From NCBI RefSeq assembly GCF_000192435.1, contig NZ_AEUD01000002.1, positions 310,001 to 374,000 of the forward strand: a stretch of DNA of 64,000 nucleotides. The letters run 5' to 3'. Both the position numbers and the translations under genes were made by a program. Positions within the stretch are counted from its first letter, which is position 1. Each line of letters opens with the position of its first letter. The DNA is from Gordonia neofelifaecis NRRL B-59395. GTDB taxonomy: Bacteria > Actinomycetota > Actinomycetes > Mycobacteriales > Mycobacteriaceae. Of this stretch, positions 54,631-63,829 are shown in pieces. The notes beneath the pieces are model-generated. The model was not told where the DNA came from, ran no database searches, and was given only the letters and a program-made list of their open reading frames with translations.

Positions 54631-56601
54631 GTGACCGAAACGGATGTGCAGGCACCCAAGCGGGCCCGTACCGGACTTTCCGCCATGCTGCTGCCGGAAC
54701 TGCGCGGCCTCGCGGCTGAGCTGGGCATCAAGGGCACGTCGGGGATGCGCAAGGGCGATCTGATCGATGTGATCCGTGCGCACCAGCACGGAGGTGCGAC
54801 CGGCTCGTCGAAGAAGGCCGCGGGCGCAGAGAAGTCGTCGACTGAGAAGCCTGCCGCGGCGCCGAAAGCCGCAGCTGAGAAGGTCGTCGCGCAGAGTCCC
54901 GCGACCGAGAAGCCTGCGGACAAGCCCGCCGAGACGCGTGCGGCGGACCGGACTGTCCAGGCGACCGCAGTCGAGAAGCCGGACGCCGCGCCCGCGAACA
55001 AGGGCGGCGCCGCCAAGTCCGCGGACAACGACCGCGCGGATGAGAACGGCCGAGGCGGCAACAGGAACGCCGACCAGAACCGTGATGAGAAGCCTGCGCA
55101 GGCGCGCGGCGACCAGCAGCGTGAACAGAACTCCGAGGGCGACGGTAACCGCCGCAACCGGAACCGGAATCGTGACGGCGGCAACCGTGACGGTGGCAAT
55201 CGTGACGGCGGCAACCGGAATCAGGGCGAGAAGAGCCAGGACTCCGGCGACAGGTCCGGCCAGGGCAATCAGGGCCAGAAGAACCAGGGCCAGGGCAATC
55301 AGGGTCCCCAGAACCAGAACCGCGACAACAACGACGACGACGGCGAGGGCGGCGGTCGCCGCCGCGGCCGCCGGTTCCGTGAGCGTCGTCGCGGACGCGA
55401 TCGCGACGGCGGCGGCGGCAACGCCGGCGAGCCGCAGGTCAACGAGGGTGACGTGCTCGCTCCCGTGGCGGGCATCCTCGACGTGCTGGACAACTACGCG
55501 TTCGTCCGGACGTCGGGATACCTGGCGGGTCCGAACGACGTCTACGTCTCGATGAACATGGTGCGCCGCAACGGGCTCCGCCGAGGCGATGCCATCACCG
55601 GCGCGGTCAAGGTGCCGCGCGACGGGGAGAACCCGAACAACCAGCGCCAGAAGTTCAACCCGCTGGTCCGTCTCGACACGGTCAACGGCACCGACATCGA
55701 GTCGGCGCGCAAGCGTCCGGACTTCACCAAGCTGACGCCGCTGTACCCGAACCAGCGATTGCGTCTCGAGACCACGCCCGAGCGGCTGTCGACGCGCGTC
55801 ATCGACCTGATCATGCCGATCGGCAAGGGGCAGCGAGCATTGATCGTCTCGCCGCCGAAGGCCGGTAAGACGACCATTCTGCAGGACATCGCGAACGCGA
55901 TCACCACCAACAACCCGGAATGCCATCTGATGGTCGTCCTGGTGGACGAGCGTCCCGAGGAAGTCACCGACATGCAGCGTTCGGTGAAGGGCGAGGTCAT
56001 CGCCTCGACCTTCGACCGTCCGCCGTCGGACCACACCAGCGTCGCCGAGCTCGCGATCGAGCGCGCCAAGCGTCTCGTCGAGAACGGCATGGACGTCGTC
56101 GTGCTGCTCGACTCGATCACCCGACTGGGCCGTGCGTACAACAACGCGTCGCCGGCGTCCGGACGCATCCTGTCCGGTGGTGTCGACTCGCAGGCGCTGT
56201 ACCCGCCGAAGCGATTCCTCGGTGCCGCCCGCAACATCGAGAACGGTGGATCTCTCACGATCATCGCGTCCGCGCTGGTCGAGACCGGATCCACCGGCGA
56301 CACGGTGATCTTCGAGGAGTTCAAGGGCACCGGCAACGCCGAGCTCAAGCTCGATCGCAAGATCTCCGAGCGGCGCGTGTTCCCGGCGGTCGACGTCAAC
56401 CTCTCGAGCACCCGCAAGGACGAGCTCCTGCTGTCGCCCGACGAGTTCGCGATCGTGCACAAGCTCCGCCGCCTGCTCGCAGGCCTCGACTCGCAGGCCG
56501 CGATCGACCTGCTGGTCGCGCAGCTCAAGAAGACGCGCAGCAACGTCGAATTCCTGATGCAGGTGAGCAAGAACGCCCCCGGCGTGATGAACGACGATTG
56601 A
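54631..56601 (+). CDS. rho: Transcription termination factor Rho with large disordered insert
   Basis: A 656-residue Rho. An N-terminal helix bundle (about 14-52, LSAMLLPELRGLAAELGIKG) is followed by a ~215-residue insert (about 53-268), first Ala/Lys/Pro-rich, then Asn/Gly/Arg/Gln-rich. Then come a cold-shock RNA-binding domain (about 272-345) and the RecA-like ATPase with Walker A SPPKAGKTT (407-415), Walker B MDVVVLLDSITRLGRAYN and the Q-loop. It is a hexameric RNA helicase that ends transcription. GTG 54631 follows AAAGGA. E. coli Rho lacks the insert (419 residues). Confidence 0.95.
   Translation: MTETDVQAPKRARTGLSAMLLPELRGLAAELGIKGTSGMRKGDLIDVIRAHQHGGATGSSKKAAGAEKSSTEKPAAAPKAAAEKVVAQSPATEKPADKPAETRAADRTVQATAVEKPDAAPANKGGAAKSADNDRADENGRGGNRNADQNRDEKPAQARGDQQREQNSEGDGNRRNRNRNRDGGNRDGGNRDGGNRNQGEKSQDSGDRSGQGNQGQKNQGQGNQGPQNQNRDNNDDDGEGGGRRRGRRFRERRRGRDRDGGGGNAGEPQVNEGDVLAPVAGILDVLDNYAFVRTSGYLAGPNDVYVSMNMVRRNGLRRGDAITGAVKVPRDGENPNNQRQKFNPLVRLDTVNGTDIESARKRPDFTKLTPLYPNQRLRLETTPERLSTRVIDLIMPIGKGQRALIVSPPKAGKTTILQDIANAITTNNPECHLMVVLVDERPEEVTDMQRSVKGEVIASTFDRPPSDHTSVAELAIERAKRLVENGMDVVVLLDSITRLGRAYNNASPASGRILSGGVDSQALYPPKRFLGAARNIENGGSLTIIASALVETGSTGDTVIFEEFKGTGNAELKLDRKISERRVFPAVDVNLSSTRKDELLLSPDEFAIVHKLRRLLAGLDSQAAIDLLVAQLKKTRSNVEFLMQVSKNAPGVMNDD
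55171..55215 (+). repeat. Three tandem 15-bp repeats inside rho
   Basis: CGTGACGGCGGCAAC occurs three times (the middle copy with two silent changes) and encodes RDGGN three times in the disordered insert. Gain or loss of a copy would keep frame. Confidence 0.92.
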
Positions 56602-56631
56602 CGCGGAGCGGCAGACTGAGCCGGAGGCTCA

Positions 56632-56677
56632 GGTTGAGCCGATTCACGAGGCCGAAGGCCGAGAATCGGTCGAAGCC
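56632..56677 (-). repeat. MITE-like element right core, inverted partial copy (C)
   Basis: The reverse complement of the 46-bp core at 16294-16339 and 56853-56898, with one mismatch. It lies between the rho stop and the rho terminator and lacks the left module. Confidence 0.8.
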
Positions 56678-56687
56678 TAGGTGACGA

Positions 56688-56719
56688 AGGGCTGGTAGGA
56701 GAGAACTCCTACCAGCCTT
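56688..56719 (+). terminator. rho terminator
   Basis: AAGGCTGGTAGGAG (56688-56701) pairs perfectly with 56706-56719 around AGAA, followed by AGTC. It ends rho, in a gap of 309 bp that otherwise holds repeat copies B and C. Confidence 0.82.
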
Positions 56720-56786
56720 AGTCGTACCGGTGGGCCTCCGCAGGTAGAGCACCCCCAGTCCGCTGGGTGAGCGCCCCCAGTCCGCT

Positions 56787-56898
56787 GGTTGAGCGAGCGG
56801 AGCGAGTCGAAACCGGTGTCAGCCGGGCTGGGTCTGGCGTGAACCTCACCGTGGTTTCGACCGATTCTCGGCCTTCGGCCTCGTGAATCGGCTCAACC
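56787..56898 (+). repeat. MITE-like intergenic element, complete copy B
   Basis: A 112-bp element with inverted ends: GGTTGAGC at 56787 and GCTCAACC at 56891-56898. The left module carries AGCGAGCGGAGCGAGTCGAAACC; the right core is the 46-bp hairpin shared with copies A and C. An inner inverted pair, GTCGAAACC/GGTTTCGAC, adds a second stem. It ends 12 bp before the sulfite reductase-like stop codon. Confidence 0.8.
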
Positions 56899-56910
56899 TG
56901 ACGCTCCGCG

Positions 56911-58095
56911 TCAGTACACGTCGCGGCGGTATTGACCCGACTCGCGGAGACGCTGGAGCTCGGCACGGGCGCCCTCGTCGTCGAAGTCGCCGTAATCGCG
57001 GATGATCGCGACGAGCGTCTCGTCCACATCGTGCGCCATCTGCGTCGCGTCGCCGCACACGTAGAGGACGGCGCCGTCGCGGATCCAGCTGTAGAGCTCC
57101 TCGCCCTGACCGCCCATCAGATGCGAGACGTAGATCTTCTCGTCCTGCTCGCGGGAGAACGCGACGTCGAGGCGGAGGCTGCCGTCGGCCTCCATCGCCC
57201 ACATCTCGTCGCGGTAGAGGAAGTCCTGATCGCGACGGCGCGCACCGTGGAACAGCCAGTTGCGGCCGGAGCCGTCGTCGTTGCGGCGCTCGTGGAGGAA
57301 GCCGCGGAACGGGGCGATGCCGGTGCCCGGACCCACCATGATGATGTCGGTGTCGGGCTCCGGCAGATGGAACGACTTGTTCGCGGTCAGGTAGATGCCG
57401 ACCGTGTCACCCGGTTCCACGCGATCGGCGAGGTACGTGGATGCGGCGCCGCCGCGGTCGCGCCCGTCGCCCCAGACCGGGGTGGCCATGTGCCGGACCG
57501 TCGCAGGCGTCAGATGCAGCGTGCCCTCGTGGACGGAGGGAGACGAGGAGATCGAATAGGTCCGGGCTGCGAGCGGGCGCAGTTCGGCGAGGAAGGCTTC
57601 GGGAGTCGGGCTCCATGAGGGATCGAGATTCAGTAGATCGAGCACATCGCGCCCGCGCGACCAGGCGTCGAGGCGGGTACGGTCGCCGGCCAGCAGCTCC
57701 GCGACCTCGGCGACGCCGCGCGCGTTCGCGAGGTGGTCGAGCAGGTAGGGCGACGTCGAGGTGATCTCGAAGCCGTGGGTGAGCGCATTGGTGAGAGTGC
57801 GTTCGCCCTTGCGGTCGGCGATGATCGTCTCCCCGGGCACACCGAGCCGTTCGACGATCGCGGCGACCAGCGCAGGCTCGTTGGTCGGAGTCACGTTCAC
57901 CGCGTCGCCCGGTCGGTAGTCCAGTCCCGAGTCGGCGATGTCGAGGACGAGATGCCGGACCTCCTTGTCGCTCTCGGGCGCGGTCAGGAGGTCGTTCTGG
58001 ACGACGGTGGCGTGATAGGGGTTGCGTCGGGACCAGCGAGGCCGTTTCGAGGCGCGGGAGGAAGCGGCATCACTCGTCGGGTTCGCGGTCGTCAT
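56911..58095 (-). CDS. NADPH-sulfite reductase flavoprotein-like FAD/NADPH reductase lacking the FMN domain
   Basis: A 394-residue protein matching the C-terminal half of CysJ. After a basic N-terminus come an alpha-helical connecting domain (about 60-155), the FAD-binding RTYSISSSP (~178) and [12 protein letters not shown] (~218), and the NADP-binding [17 protein letters not shown] (~260) with [16 protein letters not shown]. No flavodoxin (FMN) domain is encoded, so electrons must go to a separate partner such as a flavodoxin, ferredoxin or haem protein. ATG 58095 was chosen; ATG 58113 adds 6 residues. The physiological acceptor is unknown. Confidence 0.85.
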   Translation of the reverse strand: MTTANPTSDAASSRASKRPRWSRRNPYHATVVQNDLLTAPESDKEVRHLVLDIADSGLDYRPGDAVNVTPTNEPALVAAIVERLGVPGETIIADRKGERTLTNALTHGFEITSTSPYLLDHLANARGVAEVAELLAGDRTRLDAWSRGRDVLDLLNLDPSWSPTPEAFLAELRPLAARTYSISSSPSVHEGTLHLTPATVRHMATPVWGDGRDRGGAASTYLADRVEPGDTVGIYLTANKSFHLPEPDTDIIMVGPGTGIAPFRGFLHERRNDDGSGRNWLFHGARRRDQDFLYRDEMWAMEADGSLRLDVAFSREQDEKIYVSHLMGGQGEELYSWIRDGAVLYVCGDATQMAHDVDETLVAIIRDYGDFDDEGARAELQRLRESGQYRRDVY

Positions 58096-58389
58096 GTCTT
58101 CTCGGTACTCCAAGCGCTCGGGGCGAATGCGGGGCGAGAGGGCCGTCGACGGTGGCCCGGACGGAGTCGCCGAAACCAGGGTAAACCCGCGCGCGGCGAG
58201 TTCCCGAGGTTGCCGATGGCAAAGAGACTGGATTCACTCCGCGGCCGTGGTCGACCTGCCCGCAAGCCCGGCACCTGCACGATTGGTCGACCGGAGGGGC
58301 CCTGTGGAATAATTCTCCGGTCAGTCCGGTTCCGGTTCACACCACTGAAAATCAGCGGTGACCCGGCGGCCATGATGAAGGGACATCAC
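58096..58389. promoter_or_regulatory. Divergent region, flavoprotein gene and rpmE
   Basis: A 294-bp region. For rpmE, TTGGTC (58283-58288) and AATAAT (58308-58313) make a possible promoter with a long 19-bp spacer. In-frame codons upstream of rpmE do not form a conserved protein. I see no Zur-type palindrome or other operator. Confidence 0.35.
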
Positions 58390-58602
58390 ATGAAGCAGGG
58401 AATCCATCCCGACTACGAGGTGACCACCGTCAACTGCGGTTGCGGCAACGAGTTCACCACCCGCAGCACCGCCAAGGGCGGCCACATCACCGTGGAAGTC
58501 TGCTCGAACTGCCACCCGTTCTACACCGGTAAGCAGAAGATCCTCGACACCGGCGGTCGCGTCGCTCGCTTCGAGAAGCGTTACGGCAAGCGCGCCAAGT
58601 AG
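58390..58602 (+). CDS. rpmE: 50S ribosomal protein L31, zinc-binding type
   Basis: A 70-residue L31 with the zinc ribbon complete: C16, C18 (NCGCG) and C38, C41 (VCSNC). This is the C+ paralog, so a C- version used under zinc starvation may exist elsewhere. ATG 58390 is preceded by AAGGG; ATG 58372 is an alternative adding six residues. It lies between rho and prfA as in Rv1297-Rv1299 and is followed by a strong terminator. Confidence 0.95.
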   Translation: MKQGIHPDYEVTTVNCGCGNEFTTRSTAKGGHITVEVCSNCHPFYTGKQKILDTGGRVARFEKRYGKRAK

Positions 58603-58609
58603 CTCGCCT

Positions 58610-58657
58610 CAGACGCCCGACTGGAGATCTCCCCGGAGATCTCGGGTCGGGCGTCTG
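58610..58657 (+). terminator. rpmE terminator
   Basis: CAGACGCCCGAC (58610-58621) pairs with 58646-58657, and an inner stem GAGATCTCC/GGAGATCTC (58624-58632/58635-58643) stacks within. TTGTTTCG follows. Confidence 0.85.
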
Positions 58658-58736
58658 TTGTTTCGCCGACGACGCCCGGCGACGACGTACAGTCGCCGGC
58701 GACGACCCCGCAGTGATGACTAAGGAGATCCAGCAC

Positions 58737-59810
58737 GTGAGTACGCAGGAACCGTCCGCGATCGACGACATCCTCGCCGAACACGCCGGACTCCAAGCCC
58801 AGCTGTCCGACCCCGCCCTGCACGACGATCCGGCCAACGCACGGCGCGTGGGCAAGCGGTTCGCCGAACTGGCACCGGTGATGACCACGTACACCAAGCT
58901 CACCGCCGCTCGCGACGACCTCGAGGCCGCGCGTGAACTGGCGGAGGCCGATGCGGCGTTCGCCGAGGAGATCCCCGCCCTCGAAGCGACCGTCACCGAG
59001 CTCGACGCGACGTTGACCGATCTGCTCGCGCCGCGCGACCCGCACGACTCCGACGATGTGGTGCTCGAGGTGAAGTCCGGCGCAGGCGGTGAGGAGTCGG
59101 CGCTCTTCGCGTCCGACCTGGTCCGGATGTACCTCAAGTACTGCGAGCGACACGGCTGGAAGGCCACCGTGCTCGGCGCGACCGAGTCAGACCTCGGCGG
59201 GTACAAGGAGGCGACGCTGTCGATCAAGGCTCGCGAGACCGTCCGCGACGGCGTCTGGTCGCGACTGAAGTTCGAGGGCGGTGTGCATCGCGTGCAGCGA
59301 GTACCGGTCACCGAGTCGCAGGGCCGCATCCATACCTCGGCGGCGGGCGTGCTGATCTATCCCGAACCCGACGAAGTCGAGGAGATTCAGATCGACGAGT
59401 CCGATCTCCGCATCGACGTCTACCGCAGCTCCGGCAAGGGCGGCCAGGGCGTCAACACCACCGACTCTGCCGTCCGCATCACGCACCTGCCGACGAACAT
59501 TGTGGTGACCTGCCAGAACGAGCGGTCGCAGCTGCAGAACAAGGCGCGCGCGATGCAGGTGCTCGCGGCTCGGCTGAAGGCGGCGGCCGAGGAGGAGGCG
59601 GAGGCCGAGGCGTCTGCGGGACGTCAGGCGCAGATCCGGACCGTCGACCGGTCCGAGCGCATCCGCACCTACAACTTCCCGGAGAACCGGATCACCGATC
59701 ACCGCATCGGGTACAAGGCCAACAACCTCGACTCCGTTCTCGGCGGCGAGATGGACGCGCTCCTCGACGCCCTTGTCGAGGCCGACAAGCAGGCACGACT
59801 GCAGCAGTGA
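58737..59810 (+). CDS. prfA: Peptide chain release factor 1
   Basis: A 357-residue class I release factor. The stop-codon tripeptide is PVT (190-192) and the GGQ hydrolysis motif lies at 235-237 ([11 protein letters not shown]). It reads UAG and UAA. GTG 58737 is preceded by AAGGAG at 58722-58727; an ATG 24 bp upstream is possible. prmC, whose product methylates the GGQ glutamine, overlaps its stop by 4 bp. Confidence 0.96.
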   Translation: MSTQEPSAIDDILAEHAGLQAQLSDPALHDDPANARRVGKRFAELAPVMTTYTKLTAARDDLEAARELAEADAAFAEEIPALEATVTELDATLTDLLAPRDPHDSDDVVLEVKSGAGGEESALFASDLVRMYLKYCERHGWKATVLGATESDLGGYKEATLSIKARETVRDGVWSRLKFEGGVHRVQRVPVTESQGRIHTSAAGVLIYPEPDEVEEIQIDESDLRIDVYRSSGKGGQGVNTTDSAVRITHLPTNIVVTCQNERSQLQNKARAMQVLAARLKAAAEEEAEAEASAGRQAQIRTVDRSERIRTYNFPENRITDHRIGYKANNLDSVLGGEMDALLDALVEADKQARLQQ

Positions 59811-60739
59811 GCGGACTTCTGCGGCGATCCGCGGACGCCGTGCGACGCGCGGCGGCGCAGCGCCTCACCGAGGCCGGCATCGACTCGGCGGCCGCCGAAG
59901 CCGGTGAGCTCGTGGCGCAGGTGCTGGGCGTCGAACCGGGCCGACTGCTGCTGATCGACGACGTCTCCGACGCGGACCGATCGCGCATCGACGATGCGGT
60001 GTCGCGTCGGGTTCAACGAGTCCCGTTGCAGCACATCACTTCCCGCGCGCACTTCGCCGGCGTCGAACTCACCGTCGGGCCGGGTGTCTTCGTCCCCCGC
60101 CCGGAAACCGAGCTCATCGTCGAATGGGCGGTCGCCGAGATCGCCGAGCTGCGACGAACCGGTATCGCGCCGATCCGGGTCGTCGATCTGTGCTCGGGCA
60201 GTGGCGCACTCGCTGTCGCGATCGCGGCCCACGCGCCCGACGTCCAGGTCACCGCCGTCGAATTGGCCGAGACCGCTTCCGAGTACCTGCGCCGCAACGT
60301 CCATGATCTCGGCCTGGCGGGCCGGGTGAGCGTGGTCCGCGCAGACGTGACGGACGCGACGGCGATGTCGCCGATCCTGACCGGTGCGCATGTGGTGGTG
60401 AGCAATCCGCCGTACGTGCCCGCGCAAGCAGCCGTGTCCCCGGAGGTCGCCCACGACCCGCCCGAGGCGGTGTTCTCCGGCGACAGCGGCATGGAACTGA
60501 TCGATGCGCTCGTGCCGATCCTCGCCGCGGCGCTGAGCCCCGCAGCCGTCGTCGCGATCGAGCACGACGACACCACCTCGGAGGCGGTGTGCGACGCGCT
60601 CGCCCGTGCGGGCGGATTCGCCGATGTGCGGCCCCGTCGCGACCTGGCCGGGCGACCCCGATTCGTCACCGCCGTGCACCGGGCCGTAGACGACCCTGCG
60701 CGATCGGCGGGCGACGGCGTGGAAGGATGGAACGCGTGA
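59807..60739 (+). CDS. prmC: Release factor glutamine methyltransferase
   Basis: A 310-residue SAM methyltransferase. The helical N-terminal domain (1-80) binds the release factor. The SAM motif is [12 protein letters not shown] (125-136), and NPPY at 200-203 holds the target glutamine amide. It methylates the GGQ glutamine of RF1/RF2. The start is GTG 59807 (GTGA overlap with prfA). The C-terminal end is about 20 residues longer than in E. coli. Confidence 0.95.
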   Translation: MSGLLRRSADAVRRAAAQRLTEAGIDSAAAEAGELVAQVLGVEPGRLLLIDDVSDADRSRIDDAVSRRVQRVPLQHITSRAHFAGVELTVGPGVFVPRPETELIVEWAVAEIAELRRTGIAPIRVVDLCSGSGALAVAIAAHAPDVQVTAVELAETASEYLRRNVHDLGLAGRVSVVRADVTDATAMSPILTGAHVVVSNPPYVPAQAAVSPEVAHDPPEAVFSGDSGMELIDALVPILAAALSPAAVVAIEHDDTTSEAVCDALARAGGFADVRPRRDLAGRPRFVTAVHRAVDDPARSAGDGVEGWNA

Positions 60740-61395
60740 GCGCGGTGTTCGATTGCAGTGACCCAGACGAGCGAGAAGCAGGCATCCGGGCGGCGGTGGG
60801 CGCGGCCCGTGCCGGTCGGCTCGTGGTGATGCCCACCGACACGGTGTACGGCCTCGGCTGCGACGCGTTCGACAGTGAGGCCGTGGCCTCGCTGCTCGCG
60901 GCCAAGGGCCGCGGACGCGACATGCCGGTGCCGGTGCTCGTCGGCTCGTGGCACACCGTCGACGGTCTGGTGCGTTCGGTGTCGCCGCAGGCACGGGAAC
61001 TGGTGCAGGCCTTCTGGCCCGGTGGACTGAGCCTGGTGGTCGAGCAGGCACCGTCGCTGGCCTGGGACCTCGGGGACACCTCGGGGAGCGTGATGATCCG
61101 CATGCCGCTGCATCCGGTCGCGATCGAGCTGCTGCGGGAAGTCGGGCCGATGGCGGTCTCGAGCGCGAACATCTCGGGGCATCCGCCGGCCACGACCGCG
61201 CCGGAGGCCCGCGACCAGCTTCAGGACAAGGTGTCGGTCTACCTCGACGGCGGCCCGGCCGATCACGCCGTCGCCTCGACCATCGTCGACCTCACCGGTC
61301 CGGAGCCCAAGATCTTGCGCGAGGGCGCGATCACCGCGGAGCATCTCGCCGAGGTGCTGGATGTGGATGCCGAGGAACTTCGGAGCCGGTCGTGA
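60736..61395 (+). CDS. L-threonylcarbamoyladenylate synthase (TsaC/Sua5 family)
   Basis: A 219-residue YrdC-type protein. KxR-like substrate-binding residues lie in VVMPTDTVYGLGCDAF (~35), RGRDMPVPVLVGSW (~60), and MAVSSANISGHPPATT (~145-160). It makes threonylcarbamoyl-AMP from threonine, bicarbonate and ATP for t6A of ANN-decoding tRNAs. GTG 60736 overlaps the prmC stop; ATG 60727 is an alternative. It matches Rv1301. The Sua5 C-terminal extension is absent. Confidence 0.92.
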   Translation: MSAVFDCSDPDEREAGIRAAVGAARAGRLVVMPTDTVYGLGCDAFDSEAVASLLAAKGRGRDMPVPVLVGSWHTVDGLVRSVSPQARELVQAFWPGGLSLVVEQAPSLAWDLGDTSGSVMIRMPLHPVAIELLREVGPMAVSSANISGHPPATTAPEARDQLQDKVSVYLDGGPADHAVASTIVDLTGPEPKILREGAITAEHLAEVLDVDAEELRSRS

Positions 61396-62642
61396 CCGAC
61401 CCGATCCTCGACCCGGCCGCGGGCGACCCGCTGGCAGGCGATCCCGAGATCGCCGCGCTGCTCCAGCGCGAGGCCACGCGGCGCCGCGGCAGTCTGCAGA
61501 TGCTCGCCGCCGAATCCACCGCCACGCCCGCCGTGCGCGCCGCGGTGGGCTCGATCCTGGCGGACAAGTACGCCGAGGGCTACCCCGGGCACCGCTACCA
61601 CGGCGGCGTCGACGTGGTGGACGACATCGAGGAGCTGGCGATCAGCCGAGCGCACGAACTGTTCGGCGCCGAGTACGTGAACGTCCAGCCGCTGTCATGG
61701 GCGCTGGCGAACTTCGCCGTCTACGCGGCTTTCTCTCAACCTGGCGACCAGGTGCTGTCGCTGAGTCTGAAGCACGGCGGGCATCAGTCGCACGGCTCTC
61801 GCGCCAATCTGTCCGGCCGCTGGTTCACCGTCCTGAACTACGAGGTCCGCGCCGACACCGAGCAGATCGACTACGATCAGATCCGCGAGCTGGCGCTGAT
61901 CCATCGACCGCGGATCCTGGTGGCCGGCGGGACCTCGTACTCGCGGTCGTGGGACTTCGCCGCGATGCGCACCATCGCCGACGAGGCCGACTGCATCTTC
62001 TGGGCCGACGCCGCGCATCTGGCGGGGCTCGCCGTCGGCGGCGTGCTCGACTCGCCGGTTCCGCACGCGGACGTGGTGACGGTCGCGACCAACAAGGTGA
62101 TTCGCGGACCGCGCGGCGGACTGCTGCTCGCGCGCGGTGAGCATGCGGATTCGTTGTCGCGCGCCGTGTACCCGTTCATCCAGGGCGCCCCCGCGATGCA
62201 CTCGATCGCCGCCAAGGCGGTGGCCTTCGCCGAGTGCCTGCGCCCGGGGTACGCGGCGTACGCGCGGAACGTCGCCGACGACGCCGCGGAACTCTCCGCC
62301 AGGCTCGCCGAGCGCGGTCTGCGGACCGTCTCGGGCGGAACGGACACTCACATCGCCGTCGTCGAGGTCTCGTCGCTCGGGATCTCGGGTCGCGAGGCGG
62401 CCCGGCGACTGGCCGCGTGCCGGATCATCGTCGACAAGGCCGTGACGCCGTTCGACGAGGCCCCGGTGGCCGAGGGTTCGGCGATCCGGTTCGGTTCGGC
62501 GGTCATGGCGGCCGACGGTCTGCGGCCCGCCGAGATGTCCACGGTCGCCGATCTGATGATCGACGCGATGCGCACGGACCCGGACGACGTGGCTCGGCAG
62601 GCCGCGATCACCGAGGCCGTCGCCGCGGTGGGGGAGAAGTAG
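61392..62642 (+). CDS. Divergent serine hydroxymethyltransferase-like PLP enzyme
   Basis: A 416-residue fold I PLP enzyme. The SHMT pattern is clear: GHRYHGGVDVVDDIEELAISRA (~66), VNVQPLSW (~97), WADAAHLAGLAVGG (~204-217) and the PLP lysine K235 in ATNKVIRGPRGG. It departs from canonical SHMT at several points: H for Y and VD for CE in RYYGGCE, SW for SG in QPHSG, and NK for HK at the lysine. A paralog with modified substrate or one-carbon role is therefore possible. It is inserted between tsaC and wecA; Rv1301-Rv1302 have no such gene. Confidence 0.78.
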   Translation: MTDPILDPAAGDPLAGDPEIAALLQREATRRRGSLQMLAAESTATPAVRAAVGSILADKYAEGYPGHRYHGGVDVVDDIEELAISRAHELFGAEYVNVQPLSWALANFAVYAAFSQPGDQVLSLSLKHGGHQSHGSRANLSGRWFTVLNYEVRADTEQIDYDQIRELALIHRPRILVAGGTSYSRSWDFAAMRTIADEADCIFWADAAHLAGLAVGGVLDSPVPHADVVTVATNKVIRGPRGGLLLARGEHADSLSRAVYPFIQGAPAMHSIAAKAVAFAECLRPGYAAYARNVADDAAELSARLAERGLRTVSGGTDTHIAVVEVSSLGISGREAARRLAACRIIVDKAVTPFDEAPVAEGSAIRFGSAVMAADGLRPAEMSTVADLMIDAMRTDPDDVARQAAITEAVAAVGEK

Positions 62643-62644
62643 AC

Positions 62645-63802
62645 GTGCTCGGATACGCGCTGGAGACCTCCGGCGGCGGGGCGGGCGTGCCGCTTCGCGA
62701 GCTCGCCCTCGTCGGTCTCGCGGCGGCGGGCATCACCTACTTCCTCACCTCGCTGGTCCGCGTTCTCGCCGTTCGTTTCGGAGCCGTCGCCGTCCCGCGT
62801 CAGCGTGACGTGCACGTGATCCCGACGCCCCGGCTGGGTGGGGTGGGCATGTACATCGGCATCGTCTGCGCGATCGGGCTCGCCGCGCAACTGCCCGCAC
62901 TCAACCGAGGCTTCTCGTACACCCACGACATGCTGGCCGTCATCACCTCCGGTCTGGTGATCGTCCTCGTCGGCATCATCGACGATCGTTGGGGCCTCGA
63001 CGCACTCACGAAGTTCGTCGGTCAGCTGACCGCGGCAGGCGTGCTGGTCATCATGGGTGTGAGCTGGTACCTCGTCTACGTGCCGTTCGCCGACATCGGC
63101 ACCGTCGTGCTCGATCCGCTGCAGGCCGGGCTGCTCACCGTGGCGATCACGGTCACCACGATCAACGCCATCAACTTCGTCGACGGCCTGGACGGATTGG
63201 CCGCAGGCATCGGCCTCATCGCGGCCGTCGCGATCTGCCTGTTCTCGCTCGGACTCCTGCACGACCAGGGCGGCGACGTCAGCTACTACCCACCAGCGCT
63301 GATCACCGCTGCGCTCGCCGGCGCGTGCCTGGGATTCCTGCCCCACAACTTCTCACCCGCCCGAATCTTCATGGGAGACTCCGGCGCGATGCTGATCGGC
63401 CTGATGCTCGCCGCCGCGGCGACGAGTGCGTCGGGGCGCGTCGCTCGCAGCGCGTACGGACCGGCGGACATGTTCACGCTGCTGTCGCCACTGATCCTGG
63501 TCGCCGCAGTGATGTTCATCCCGATGCTCGACATGGTGATGGCGGTGATCCGGCGAACCCGAGCGGGCGTCGGCTTCTACACTCCGGACAAGATGCATCT
63601 GCATCATCGACTGCTCGAACTGGGTCACTCCCAGCGTCGAGTCGCCCTGCTCATCTACCTGTGGGTCGGTGTCCTGGCGTTCTCCGTGGCGGCCGGGACC
63701 CTGCTGCCCGCGTCGGTCGTGATGCCGATCTTCATCGTGGGTTTGATCGTCGCGCTCGCCGCGACGTTCGCACCGCGACTGAGTCGCCGGTTCGCCCGAT
63801 AG
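62645..63802 (+). CDS. wecA: Decaprenyl-phosphate GlcNAc-1-phosphate transferase
   Basis: A 385-residue integral membrane enzyme with about 11 helices. The cytoplasmic catalytic motifs are IIDDRWGLDALTK (~115), NAINFVDGLDGLAAG (~172) and the HLHHRLLELGHS loop (~318). It transfers GlcNAc-1-phosphate from UDP-GlcNAc to decaprenyl phosphate, the first step of arabinogalactan linker synthesis and so upstream of the WbbL reaction at the other end of the window. GTG 62645 begins 2 bp after the SHMT-like stop. Confidence 0.93.
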   Translation: MLGYALETSGGGAGVPLRELALVGLAAAGITYFLTSLVRVLAVRFGAVAVPRQRDVHVIPTPRLGGVGMYIGIVCAIGLAAQLPALNRGFSYTHDMLAVITSGLVIVLVGIIDDRWGLDALTKFVGQLTAAGVLVIMGVSWYLVYVPFADIGTVVLDPLQAGLLTVAITVTTINAINFVDGLDGLAAGIGLIAAVAICLFSLGLLHDQGGDVSYYPPALITAALAGACLGFLPHNFSPARIFMGDSGAMLIGLMLAAAATSASGRVARSAYGPADMFTLLSPLILVAAVMFIPMLDMVMAVIRRTRAGVGFYTPDKMHLHHRLLELGHSQRRVALLIYLWVGVLAFSVAAGTLLPASVVMPIFIVGLIVALAATFAPRLSRRFAR

Positions 63803-63829
63803 CGTGTCCGCTCGCTAACCTGGTCTCTC

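Noticed and set aside
54496-56460. Long open frame antisense to rho, with a hydrophobic stretch
   Set aside because: The apparent membrane region is the antisense of the Asn/Gly/Arg repeats in the Rho insert; the sense strand has all Rho motifs.
57733-58389. N-terminal extension of rpmE in the same frame
   Set aside because: It would add over 200 residues of antisense-like sequence overlapping the flavoprotein gene; L31 is normally about 70 residues.
62234-62644. N-terminal extension of wecA overlapping the SHMT-like gene
   Set aside because: Arg/Gly-rich shadow of the SHMT-like frame; WecA membrane sequence begins at GTG 62645.
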